Notes under the pieces: generated by a model
Databases searched by the model: none
What the model was told of the DNA's origin: nothing
Seen by the model: the letters and a program-made list of their open reading frames with translations, nothing else
In this document: positions 8,173 to 16,543 of the stretch, in pieces
How positions within the stretch are numbered: the first letter of the stretch is position 1
Layout: the number at the start of each line of letters is the position of its first letter
Source of the DNA: Marinilabilia salmonicolor
Lineage (GTDB): Bacteria > Bacteroidota > Bacteroidia > Bacteroidales > Marinilabiliaceae
Direction: 5' to 3'
DNA: 64,000 nt
Assembly (NCBI RefSeq): GCF_003003035.1
Contig: NZ_PVTS01000013.1
Location: forward strand, 62,001-126,000
Made by a program: the position numbers and the translations under genes

Positions 8173-8970
8173 TTGAATATTCATCTTCTTTCTTACCGTT
8201 TAAAATCCTGGATGTTGTATTGGCTCAAAGCGCGATACTACAAGGGTTTTGGTATTCACTCTCCTTTTGTTTTTTATCTGGTGCGCGAACTGTTTTGGGA
8301 GTCCCATCCTTTCTATGCATTTGATAAGATAGATGCTGCACGAAAGATGTTATTGAGAAATAAACAAAGGGTCAAAGTGGATACACTGGGGCAGCCTTCT
8401 GTCGTTTCGGGTAACCAAAAGAGTATTCGTAACCTTGCAGGACAGGGGAGTATCCCCGATAAATATGGAAAGTTGATGTTTCGGTTGATCAATAAACTGG
8501 AATGTAAAAAGATCCTTGAACTGGGAACCGGCATAGGAATGTCAACCCTGTATATGGCTTTGCCGTCTTCCCGCGCAAAGGTTCTTAGCATTGATGGAAA
8601 CAGATTCCTGCAACAGGTGGCTTCCGGTCTTTTTGAAATGACTGAAGTGAAGAATGTCCGACTATTCAATGGCTCATTTAAAGAACATCTTCCATTGATT
8701 CTAAATGAACCGGGATCCCTGGATTTTGTGTTTTTTGATGGTGATCATCAGTGTGATAGCACGTTGAATTATTTTGAGATGTGTTTGCAAAAGATCCACA
8801 ACAACTCCGTTTTTGTTTTTGACGATATCCATTGGTCTCCGGAAATGGAGAAAGCATGGCTGGAAATAGCAAATCGTCCTGAGGTAACCGTATCAATGGA
8901 TTTATACCGGATAGGAATTGTTTTCTTTCGGGAAGAATGTACAAAACAGCACTATGTGGTTCGATATTAA
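8173..8970 (+). CDS. Class I SAM-dependent methyltransferase
   Basis: This is a 265-residue methyltransferase of a Bacteroidota family that begins with a basic, aromatic N-terminus followed by GIHSPFVF. The Rossmann SAM-binding motif is ILELGTGIGMSTLYMA (about 115-130), followed by the acidic strand VLSIDGN. FVFFDGDH (about 190) and VFVFDDIHWS resemble O-methyltransferase motifs. The substrate is unknown. The start is a TTG at 8173, which gives the N-terminal segment expected from the family. The first ATG (8212) would remove 13 residues of it. A terminator follows the stop. Confidence 0.82.
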   Translation: MNIHLLSYRLKSWMLYWLKARYYKGFGIHSPFVFYLVRELFWESHPFYAFDKIDAARKMLLRNKQRVKVDTLGQPSVVSGNQKSIRNLAGQGSIPDKYGKLMFRLINKLECKKILELGTGIGMSTLYMALPSSRAKVLSIDGNRFLQQVASGLFEMTEVKNVRLFNGSFKEHLPLILNEPGSLDFVFFDGDHQCDSTLNYFEMCLQKIHNNSVFVFDDIHWSPEMEKAWLEIANRPEVTVSMDLYRIGIVFFREECTKQHYVVRY

Positions 8971-8971
8971 C

Positions 8972-9005
8972 AGCCCCGGGCATTTGTTTTCCGGGCTTTG
9001 TTTAT
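8972..9005 (+). terminator. Terminator after the methyltransferase gene
   Basis: The inverted repeat AGCCCCGGG/CCGGGCT around a CATTTGTTTT loop is followed by TTGTTTATTGTTTTTT, two bases past the stop codon. Confidence 0.65.
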
Positions 9006-9144
9006 TGTTTTTTCCCTCTTTTGTTAAACCATTATGGTTTTAGCTTATCAAAGTATCTGATTGTATTGGTTGCAAACGGGGAGATAATCCCCCGGCTTGA
9101 TCTGATTTTTTTGTATTGAAACTCTTTTATAATTGACTCATCCA

Positions 9145-9855
9145 ATGGATACAGCTGTAATTCACATAGACGATCTGAAGAAACATTATGAGGTAGGCAC
9201 CCAGGTGGTTAAAGCGCTAAATGGCGTGTCGCTTTCGATTGAGAAGGGAGAATATGTTGCGATTATGGGGCCGTCAGGATCCGGCAAATCTACCCTGATG
9301 AATTTGATTGGTGCGTTGGATACTCCCACGTCGGGGCGCTATATTCTAAATGGCACCGATGTGAGCCACATGAGCGATGATCAGTTGGCCGAAATCAGAA
9401 ACCGTGAGATCGGGTTTGTTTTTCAGACTTTTAATCTTTTGCCTCGTTATTCTGCGTTGGATAACGTAGTTCTTCCATTGATTTATGCGGGGGTGAAAAA
9501 AGACGAACGTTATGACAAAGGACGTCAGGCATTGGAGAATGTGGGCCTGTCGGATAGAATGACACACAAGCCCAATGAATTGTCCGGTGGACAGCGGCAA
9601 AGGGTTGCCGTGGCCCGGGCATTGGTCAATAAACCGTCTCTTATTTTGGCCGATGAGCCAACCGGTAACCTGGACTCCAAAACTTCTGTGGATATCATGC
9701 GTCTGTTTGAGGATATTCACAATGCAGGCAATACCATTGTTTTGGTTACGCATGAAGAGGATATTGCCCAACATGCCAAAAGAATTATTCGGTTGCGCGA
9801 TGGAGTTGTAGAAAGTGACGAGGCGGTGGAAAAAGTGCTGAGTTCGGAGGTTTGA
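9145..9855 (+). CDS. ABC transporter ATP-binding protein (LolD/MacB/FtsE type)
   Basis: This is a 236-residue ABC ATPase. It has Walker [10 protein letters not shown] near residue 40, a Q-loop in [10 protein letters not shown], signature [15 protein letters not shown], Walker [14 protein letters not shown] and switch VTHE. These match the LolD/MacB subgroup that energises lipoprotein release or efflux permeases in the inner membrane. The start is the ATG at 9145; an in-frame TTG four codons upstream is less likely. No permease or adaptor gene adjoins it. The neighbours are a methyltransferase and a lysine exporter, so its membrane partner must be encoded elsewhere. Confidence 0.93.
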   Translation: MDTAVIHIDDLKKHYEVGTQVVKALNGVSLSIEKGEYVAIMGPSGSGKSTLMNLIGALDTPTSGRYILNGTDVSHMSDDQLAEIRNREIGFVFQTFNLLPRYSALDNVVLPLIYAGVKKDERYDKGRQALENVGLSDRMTHKPNELSGGQRQRVAVARALVNKPSLILADEPTGNLDSKTSVDIMRLFEDIHNAGNTIVLVTHEEDIAQHAKRIIRLRDGVVESDEAVEKVLSSEV

Positions 9856-10039
9856 CTTCTGGGGTTTGAGTTGCAAGTTGCGGGCCGGTTGTTCCTGCTT
9901 AAGGGGGTAGTGTGCCGGGAGGATGAGTTCGGGGTTTTGAGTTGAGATTTGTCTGAATATGCCCTGCGAGAGTGCATTTCCATAACCTACCAATACAACG
10001 TTTCAGTTATAAGTCGTAATCTTCAATTTCTCTGTTTTC

Positions 10040-10127
10040 TTCTCAACTTCAACTTCAACTTCAACCTCTATTTCTATCTCAACCTTAACGTTAGCCTCAA
10101 CCTCAATCTTATTCTTTGCCTCAAGTC
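10040..10127. repeat. Degenerate 6-bp microrepeat tract next to the lysO stop codon
   Basis: The tract is built from CAACTT, CAACCT and CTCAAC hexamers. It starts immediately past the lysO stop codon, within a 270-bp intergenic region that has no gene. A shorter inverted counterpart, GAGGTTAAGATT-like, lies at about 11105-11150 on the other side of lysO. Confidence 0.5.
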
Positions 10128-11075
10128 TTAGGAACTCAGAATAAACGGCACCAATACCGGCACCAAAACGGAAAGAACAATTCCGCTAAAAATACTGATT
10201 ACCGCATATTCTTTACCGGTGGCTTTCACAATAACCGGCAACGTGGTGTCCATGGCTGTGGCCCCTCCGGCAACAATAGCTCCGAGCTTCCCAAACCATT
10301 TGACCATGAGCGGTGCCGCCAGAAGGGTGATGACTTCCCTGAAAATATTGGCAAGTAAGGCTATTACGCCCATTTCGCTTCCGCTGATTTGTCCGATAAA
10401 TATGGCTGACAGGGAATAGTAGCCAAAGCCTGCACCGATTGCCATTCCGTTTGTGGTATCCACACTGTCAATAAGAAAGGACGTAAGCAGGCTTCCGCCG
10501 AGACTGCCTGCAACAACAATGGCAGGAACCAGAAGTATTCTGATGCTTGTCCTTTTTAAAATTTCCAGTGCCCGGGGATCTGCTCCCAGTCCGGCTCCCA
10601 CAAGTATCATCATAACATATAAAGTGGCTGTTGCCACGAGTGCATCGCCCCAAAATGCGGGGAAAAGTCCCCATCGGCCACCCAGTGTGCCGGCTACAAA
10701 GAATAGCAATATCCAAAGACTTTGATTTTTTAAAATCTGGATAAACCATCCTGAGGACAGTGGTTTGTGCCTTGATTTTTCCTTTTCTGGTTGTTTCTCC
10801 TTTCCATCGCGGAAAAATGAAGTAGCCAGACGTGCAAGAATCAGGCTGCCAAGAATGGCTCCACTGCTCAATAGGATGGCCTGCCATCCCAATGTTGTGA
10901 TGTTTTGAACCACTCGCTCATCAGTCCCCACTGATATCCCCAGAAAAAACAGCAGGGCAAAAATGGCCACAGAAACAAGTGGCTCCGAGATCTTTAAAAC
11001 AATCGGGTGTTTACGGAACAGCAGCCCTATTCCTATGCCAACGATGAATAATCCTATTACGGCAAGTGATATCAT
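10128..11075 (-). CDS. lysO: LysO family lysine exporter
   Basis: This is a 315-residue membrane protein of the LysO (YbjE, DUF340) family, which exports L-lysine and its toxic analogues across the inner membrane. It has about eight to nine hydrophobic segments. The N-terminal part has IGLLFRKHPIVLKISEPLVSVAIFALLFFLGISVG (seen over residues 17-51). The C-terminal part has MAIGAGFGYYSLSAIFIGQISG and GGATAMDTTLPVIVKATG, both strongly conserved in the family. A charged linker near residues 90-105 divides the two halves. The start is the ATG at 11075. It precedes no obvious partner, although the next gene upstream on the same strand is an amino-acid symporter. Confidence 0.92.
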   Translation of the reverse strand: MISLAVIGLFIVGIGIGLLFRKHPIVLKISEPLVSVAIFALLFFLGISVGTDERVVQNITTLGWQAILLSSGAILGSLILARLATSFFRDGKEKQPEKEKSRHKPLSSGWFIQILKNQSLWILLFFVAGTLGGRWGLFPAFWGDALVATATLYVMMILVGAGLGADPRALEILKRTSIRILLVPAIVVAGSLGGSLLTSFLIDSVDTTNGMAIGAGFGYYSLSAIFIGQISGSEMGVIALLANIFREVITLLAAPLMVKWFGKLGAIVAGGATAMDTTLPVIVKATGKEYAVISIFSGIVLSVLVPVLVPFILSS

Positions 11076-11180
11076 TCAGGTATTGGTTTCTTTATTAATG
11101 AACAGTCTGTTTGGGGTTTAGGTTAAGGATGAGACTGAGGTTAAGATTGGGATTTCAGGCCGGTTATTGCTTCTTTCTTT

Positions 11181-12884
11181 TTACCACTTTGGCCCATTTT
11201 CATTCGGAAAACTTTCATTGTATTCCTTCCAGAAGCTCTTTACCTCTTGCTTTACTTCTTTGTGAAGAAACAAAAGTCCAATGAGGTTGGGGATTGTCAT
11301 CAGGGCAATGGTAATTCCCGAAAATATCCAGACAATGGTGGTGTCGGTAAAGGATGCCAGAAAGAACCCGATAATATAGATGCCTTTGTACCATAAAACA
11401 CCTTTGATGCCAAAAAGGAATGTTACGGCTCTGCCACCGTAATAGCTCCAGGATATGGCGGTGGAGAAAGCAAACAGGAGCAGGCCGATGGAAACAATGT
11501 ATTTCCCGTAATCTCCCAGCCAGCTTCTGGAAAAAGCAACTGTGGTAAGTGGGGCGCTGTGCAGAAGTGATTTTCCTTCTATGGTGTAACGATCGGGTGC
11601 TTTTAGCTGACCGTTAGTTATTTCGATGTCTCCGGTAAACAGGTTGCCATCCCGGTAAATCTTTATTTTCTCTGCTACAGAGCGGGCATGGAGAATGGTA
11701 ACATTACCCTCCGGAGTTCCGTTTTCAGATTTCAGCTCACCGGTAAACAATGGCAGCGCCTTTTCTCCTGATAAATGCTCCTGCAAAATGCGCTGATCCG
11801 CATCGGTGTAATGCCCTTCAATAATTTCCATGTCGGTCATCTGAAACCGGTTTTCGAGTTTTTCGTTCCAAGCCCCTGAGGCCATGAGTGTTAGGCCGGT
11901 GAGCATGCAGATGATGATGGTGTCAATAAACGGTTCCAACAAGGCCACGAGTCCTTCAGATACGGGTTCGTGTGCTCTGGCTGCAGCGTGGGCAATGGGA
12001 GCCGATCCCTGACCTGCCTCGTTGGAAAACAATCCGCGGTTTACTCCCCGGTTGAAGGCAAAGGCTACCGATGCGCCTAAAAAACCACCTGTGGCCGAAC
12101 TTCCTGTAAAGACTCCGGAGGCGATGGCCTGAAGTGACGGGATAATGTTTTCATAATTATAGATGATTACCAACAGGGCACCGGCAAAATAGATTACGGC
12201 CATAACAGGAACAAGTGTTTGGGTCACTTTGGCAATTCTTTTGATTCCTCCGAGAATTACAAAGGCCATCAGTACACTTAATACTGCTCCGGTAAGAATA
12301 TGGGGGATCTCAAAAGCCTCGAAAAGAGAATTGGAGATACTGTTGATTTGAGGAAGATTGCCGGTTCCAAAAGAGGAGAAAATGGTAGCCACCGCAAATA
12401 TTACGGCCAGCAGACTTCCTGTTTTTAGAATTTTTCCTGATGGTAGTTTCAGGTTCAGCCTTTTTTTCATGTAATACATCGGCCCTCCGCTGATAGACCC
12501 GTCGGAGGCTTTGTCTCTGTATTTGTGCGAAAGGGTAACTTCCACAAACTTGGTGGTCATACCGATCATCGCAGTTACCAGCATCCAAAACAGGGCTGCC
12601 GGACCACCCAGGTGAAGAGCCAGGGCCACGCCTGCAATGTTTCCCGTGCCTACAGTTCCGGAGAGTGCAGTGGTCAGTGCCTGAAAATGGCTGGTGTCGC
12701 CTTCGTCGCCTTCGCGGTCAAATTTTCCTTTGACAATCTTAATGGCATATTTAAAAAACCTTATTTGGGGAAATACCAGATAAATGGTAAAGAAAAGTCC
12801 TGTTCCCAATAACAGGTAAACAAACCAGGCCGATCCACCGATCATGCTGTCGATTTGTGTGAGAATATTCGTGAATTCCTGCAT
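11181..12884 (-). CDS. AGCS family alanine/glycine:cation symporter with inserted domain
   Basis: This is a 567-residue sodium-coupled amino-acid transporter of the inner membrane. The family motifs are clear: [49 protein letters not shown], and near the end [17 protein letters not shown]. Typical AGCS proteins have 440-490 residues. The extra length here is a hydrophilic segment of about 95 residues (about 345-440) between two membrane helices, just after LMASGAW. It contains [23 protein letters not shown] and beta-rich sequence ([17 protein letters not shown]). The function of the insert is unknown. It may face the periplasm, and related insertions occur in other Bacteroidota symporters. 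The substrate is not certain. Confidence 0.92.
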   Translation of the reverse strand: MQEFTNILTQIDSMIGGSAWFVYLLLGTGLFFTIYLVFPQIRFFKYAIKIVKGKFDREGDEGDTSHFQALTTALSGTVGTGNIAGVALALHLGGPAALFWMLVTAMIGMTTKFVEVTLSHKYRDKASDGSISGGPMYYMKKRLNLKLPSGKILKTGSLLAVIFAVATIFSSFGTGNLPQINSISNSLFEAFEIPHILTGAVLSVLMAFVILGGIKRIAKVTQTLVPVMAVIYFAGALLVIIYNYENIIPSLQAIASGVFTGSSATGGFLGASVAFAFNRGVNRGLFSNEAGQGSAPIAHAAARAHEPVSEGLVALLEPFIDTIIICMLTGLTLMASGAWNEKLENRFQMTDMEIIEGHYTDADQRILQEHLSGEKALPLFTGELKSENGTPEGNVTILHARSVAEKIKIYRDGNLFTGDIEITNGQLKAPDRYTIEGKSLLHSAPLTTVAFSRSWLGDYGKYIVSIGLLLFAFSTAISWSYYGGRAVTFLFGIKGVLWYKGIYIIGFFLASFTDTTIVWIFSGITIALMTIPNLIGLLFLHKEVKQEVKSFWKEYNESFPNENGPKW

Positions 12885-13259
12885 AAGTTTAGGTTGTTAA
12901 TTGGTTGGTAATTGCAAATATAGCAATTGAAACCGGCTCAGGGTTTACCTGTGAAAGCTTTTTTGCTGCCTGTTGGCCAAGGACTGTCGTTCGTTGTCTG
13001 AAACTATGCGCTCAGAAAACAATGGTGGTTGTTCAGAAAGCGGATGGTTTACTGACTGGATATTGTGGTTCTCTTCAGGTAATTTTGTTGCGTTTTTAAT
13101 GGAGGAGGTCAACAGCATTCTCTCCATTATCCGACAGATATCACAGTGTTGTTTCTTTTGTTTTCCCCGAAAAGAACTTTACAACCGAGGCACAAATGTT
13201 CAAGCGACTTTGTCGTGTTGTCTGTCTTTTGTTGAGTTAAAATAGAAAAATTGTCTAAA

Positions 13260-13433
13260 CCTGGTTTATTCATGATTTTTCGTTATGAGATGGTTAAATA
13301 TCAATAAATTCTGGTAACCGCAGATAAAATTGAGGTAGGAAATAGTGAACTATTTTCAAATCAATTTTATTGAGGACGCCTGAATTTAGAAGGTAGTTGA
13401 ACATCGCAATAGATAATTAATGAATAATCCAGG
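13260..13433 (+). repeat. 174-bp full-length palindromic element, family 2, copy 1
   Basis: The ends are CCTGGTTTATTCAT and ATGAATAATCCAGG, inverted. The two halves can be aligned as an imperfect inverted repeat over most of the length, meeting at GAAATAGTGAACTATTTTC. The other copy is at 32992-33165, exactly the same length. Paired bases differ in a compensated way between the two copies. Its right end is 67 bases upstream of the coiled-coil lipoprotein gene, so it lies in that gene's promoter or leader. The rest of 12885-13259 has no gene. Confidence 0.75.
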
Positions 13434-13500
13434 TTCGAAACGTGAATTATAAATAATTCAGAATTGTTTTATCTGTGTTTAATTTTAATCAATTAGTTAA

Positions 13501-15489
13501 ATGAAAAATTTAAAACTCCTAACCGGCACGGCTGTTTTGGCCGGACTACTACTTACTACCGGATGTGTAAAGAACGAAGAGGCTGACGGTGTAAAGGCTC
13601 TTAGACAAGCCCAGGCAGCTAAATTGAATGCCGAAGCTACCGCAACAACGCTGGCGGCTGAAGCTGAAGCTGCTTACAGAAACGCTGAAGCTGCGGTTAA
13701 GCAAGCCGAAGTAGCCATTAAAGAGGCGAAAGCCCGGGCAAAAGAAATACAAAATGCTTACAGTGAGGCTAACAATGCAATTTTAATTGCCAATGCTCAG
13801 ATCGCTGCCGACCTGAATCAGGCTCAAACTCAGGCTTCCATTGACAAGGCTCTTATTACTGCTGAAAAAGAACTGGCTGAAGCCCAGAAAGAACTGGAGA
13901 TTGCGCTTTCACAGTATGAATCCGAGATTGCTGCTGATGTTGCAAAAAACAAGAATCTTTCTGCTTATCTGACCGCCTACAAAAAAGCTATTTCAGAGGT
14001 TAATTCTTTGAGACAGGAGATTGTAGGACTTCAGAGAAATCTTGCAACAGCTCAATTGTATTTCCTCAATAATGACCTTACCGATTCTGGAAATCTTGCT
14101 GCTGCCAAAACCATTCAGCAGGAATATCTAAATATTAGACTTGGATATCTTCAGGGATGGGTAGAGCGTTATGAGGCTGTAATGGGCGACCTGGCAACCA
14201 TTGCTGACGAACTGGTAGATGTGAAAGAAGATATCTACAATCTTAAATCTCAGATTGATGACAAAGAGGTGGAGCAGGAGCTCGCCGAACAAGCCCGCGA
14301 AGTTGCGCTTGAAGAGTACCAGACTGCTTACGATGCATGGGAAGAAGTTGTGAATAAGGATTTATTGATTGCAACTTTTTCTGATGAAGAAAATGTAAAT
14401 CAGGAAATCATTCCTTACAGTTATCTTACCAATGTGGTTGACCCTGGCACTATTGAAGAAACCGGAGCGGGTGATTCTGATTTTGATACTGAAGGGATTT
14501 ATTTCCGGTCATACAAATTTTACAATGATTGGATTGAAAGTTTTGAAACCGATATTACTAAAAATGAGGAGCTGATTTCCGAAAAAGAAGATGTGGTTGC
14601 TCTGCTGGAAGAGCTTCATGAGCAATATGCATCCCAACTGGCCGCTCTTGAACAGGATGTTATTACAGAATATGAAAAGATCGAACCTCTGTTGCATGAG
14701 GTAAATGTGGTTGAAATTGCCAATCAGGCAGAACAAACAACTGCAAGTCAGGATGCATTGGATGATGCATTGGATGCTCTTGAGGCTGTTACGGACAATC
14801 CCGGTGATCCGATGAACTCTACTTCAGGAACTTTCTACGATGCATATACCGCTTACGATGAATTTATTCAGGATGTCAATGATTCTGACATTGATCTTTC
14901 TTTCCTCTATATGGCCAACTATTCGGAAAGTCCTTTAGGTTCTGATGAGGAAGTAGTAAATATCCCTTATTTTATTGGAACATTTAATGCAGAAATTGAA
15001 AGTTGGGAGGCAGAAATCGATGGTTGGGATGATGATATGAATGAGTATGAAGCCAATCTGGAGATTGTTGAGGGTTATGTTGCTTATCTCGAAGGTCTTC
15101 AGTCAGGTAACCTGGCAGCTCTGGAAACTGCTTACCAGGATGCCAAAGCTGCATTTTATGCTGCAAGGGTTACCTATGATGAAGTTTCTTCCGAACTGGC
15201 CACTCTTAAAGCTGAGTTAGATCGTGCTGAAGATTATGAGTCGGTTCTTGAAGGAAATGGGGAGGATATTTCTGATGATCTTTATGAAAATGTAACCGGT
15301 CTTAAAGAGCAGATTGTTCAGACAGAGGCTGATATTGCTGAAATTGACAATGACTTTGCAAACTGGGAGGCTTTGATTGCCAGTCTGGAAGCAAAAATTG
15401 CCCAGAAACAAACCGAACTTGATATCTATCAGGCAGAAGCTGATCATTACAAAGAGTTAATTGACGCAGAATTAGGTACAGAGGAGTAG
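13501..15489 (+). CDS. Large coiled-coil outer-surface or periplasmic lipoprotein
   Basis: This is a 662-residue lipoprotein (lipobox LTTGC, Cys22) of unrecognised family. Residues 30-135 are an Ala/Glu/Lys heptad coil. Further coils cover about 155-280, 355-430 and 500-660. Between them are two less helical stretches (about 290-350 and 440-500). Both hold a SDEE...IPY segment followed by a Trp-containing helix and a coil ending in LAALE, suggesting an internal duplication. No catalytic motif is seen. A structural spacer, a tether between envelope layers or a surface filament is plausible (inference). It is followed 94 bases later by an outer-membrane barrel gene, with a weak hairpin between them, and preceded by a family 2 palindrome. 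Confidence 0.85.
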   Translation: MKNLKLLTGTAVLAGLLLTTGCVKNEEADGVKALRQAQAAKLNAEATATTLAAEAEAAYRNAEAAVKQAEVAIKEAKARAKEIQNAYSEANNAILIANAQIAADLNQAQTQASIDKALITAEKELAEAQKELEIALSQYESEIAADVAKNKNLSAYLTAYKKAISEVNSLRQEIVGLQRNLATAQLYFLNNDLTDSGNLAAAKTIQQEYLNIRLGYLQGWVERYEAVMGDLATIADELVDVKEDIYNLKSQIDDKEVEQELAEQAREVALEEYQTAYDAWEEVVNKDLLIATFSDEENVNQEIIPYSYLTNVVDPGTIEETGAGDSDFDTEGIYFRSYKFYNDWIESFETDITKNEELISEKEDVVALLEELHEQYASQLAALEQDVITEYEKIEPLLHEVNVVEIANQAEQTTASQDALDDALDALEAVTDNPGDPMNSTSGTFYDAYTAYDEFIQDVNDSDIDLSFLYMANYSESPLGSDEEVVNIPYFIGTFNAEIESWEAEIDGWDDDMNEYEANLEIVEGYVAYLEGLQSGNLAALETAYQDAKAAFYAARVTYDEVSSELATLKAELDRAEDYESVLEGNGEDISDDLYENVTGLKEQIVQTEADIAEIDNDFANWEALIASLEAKIAQKQTELDIYQAEADHYKELIDAELGTEE

Positions 15490-15512
15490 TTTAGGAGGAA
15501 TAAATATTCTCC

Positions 15513-15545
15513 GGCCGGGGAGTTCCGTTTCCCGGCCACTTTTCA
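15513..15545 (+). terminator. Hairpin between the coiled-coil lipoprotein and barrel genes
   Basis: The stem GGCCGGG/CCCGGCC is followed by a short ACTTTTC tract. The T-run is weak, so it may attenuate transcription and not end it, leaving some read-through into the barrel gene. Confidence 0.4.
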
Positions 15546-15583
15546 AAAATTACTATAATCCTTTAAAAAAAAGCCTGATTCTT

Positions 15584-16423
15584 ATGAGAAAGATAAAAAT
15601 GTCGTGGACACTGATGGTGACTATGTTCCTTCTTGCGGGAGGAGTAATGGCACAATCATTTGGTCCGCAGGCAGGCGATAAATCGATGGCCCTACGTTTT
15701 GGACGTGCTGTTTCGTTTGGTGATGTACAATACGCTGAGGTAAACAGTGCTGTTAATGAGTCTGAATATTGGAATTTTGATGGAGTTGCACCTTCTTTAA
15801 GTGCCCCATCATCATCCGGTTTTTCCACTCAATACAGCATGACCAATATGATTGGCGTAGAAGCCAAGTATTTTATCACCTCACAGATTGCTGCCCGTTT
15901 TAGTGGTGCCGGAGCTGTAATGAGTTCTCCCGCAGCCGATGCAGTAATGGTGACCGGGGAGGCTTCCGTGGACGGAGAGCCTGCATATCCCGGAACATAC
16001 GTTCCCGGCTGGGAGATGATGGAGAGCCGCACCACCAAACAATTTTATGTGGATTTGGGTGCCGATTATTATTTCGCCAGTAACTATTCGAGAGTGAACC
16101 CTTACGGGGGTGTGCAAGTCAATGCTACCTACGGTCAGATGGAAATTGCTGATGGCTTCCGCGGTGTTGATGATAATGGAGAGGTGATTCCCACTCATGA
16201 TACTCGTCGTGGAGAGGCTTATGGCCTTGGCGGTAGTGTTGTCGGGGGTATCGACTACTATCTGTCCGAAGGAATGTTCCTTGGGATTGAGATTAAAGCG
16301 TTTAATTATATGTACAATGCAAAACGTGTGTATCATCAGAGTGGTATGGAAGCACAGGATGCAGCTACACATAATACTGCAATCTTTTCACAACCGGTAA
16401 TTAAACTTGGTTTCCGGTTCTGA
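15584..16423 (+). CDS. Outer-membrane beta-barrel protein
   Basis: This is a 279-residue protein with a signal peptide ending GGVMAQS (about residue 24). Its alternating strands end in VIKLGFRF, a C-terminal aromatic residue typical of outer-membrane barrels. Strand-like segments include QFYVDLGADYYFA, YGGVQVNATYGQMEI and GMFLGIEIKAFNY. The size suggests eight to ten strands, as in OmpA/OmpW-like barrels. The ligand is unknown. It follows the coiled-coil lipoprotein gene and may be co-expressed with it. A strong terminator lies after the stop. Confidence 0.85.
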   Translation: MRKIKMSWTLMVTMFLLAGGVMAQSFGPQAGDKSMALRFGRAVSFGDVQYAEVNSAVNESEYWNFDGVAPSLSAPSSSGFSTQYSMTNMIGVEAKYFITSQIAARFSGAGAVMSSPAADAVMVTGEASVDGEPAYPGTYVPGWEMMESRTTKQFYVDLGADYYFASNYSRVNPYGGVQVNATYGQMEIADGFRGVDDNGEVIPTHDTRRGEAYGLGGSVVGGIDYYLSEGMFLGIEIKAFNYMYNAKRVYHQSGMEAQDAATHNTAIFSQPVIKLGFRF

Positions 16424-16446
16424 TTAGGAAAATGAATTATTGTTAT

Positions 16447-16480
16447 TAAAAAAGGCGACCCGACGGGCCGCCTTTTTTTG
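16447..16480 (+). terminator. Intrinsic terminator after the barrel gene
   Basis: The stem GGCGACCC/GGGCCGCC with loop GAC is followed by TTTTTTT and preceded by AAAAAAA, so it can act in both directions between the barrel gene and tex. Confidence 0.85.
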
Positions 16481-16481
16481 C

Positions 16482-16543
16482 TGTATAGACGATTCATGTA
16501 TAGACGATTCATGTATAGACGATTCATGAATCGTCTCTACATG
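16482..16543. repeat. Three 15-bp direct repeats plus one inverted copy over the tex stop codon
   Basis: TGTATAGACGATTCA occurs three times in a row (16482, 16497, 16512) and is followed by its inverse TGAATCGTCTCTACA. The last two can form a near-perfect 15-bp stem. The tex stop codon (16537-16539) lies inside the inverted copy. GTAGAGACG-type palindromes are common dispersed repeats in several bacterial groups. Confidence 0.7.

Noticed and set aside
12885-13259. Search for a tRNA or small RNA in the gap before the family 2 element
   Set aside because: No cloverleaf, CCA end or terminator was found by eye. The stretch seems to be leader DNA only.
16482-16543. Three tandem 15-bp repeats considered as a small CRISPR-like array
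   Set aside because: There are no spacers between units, no cas genes, and the inverted last copy makes it a simple palindromic repeat.
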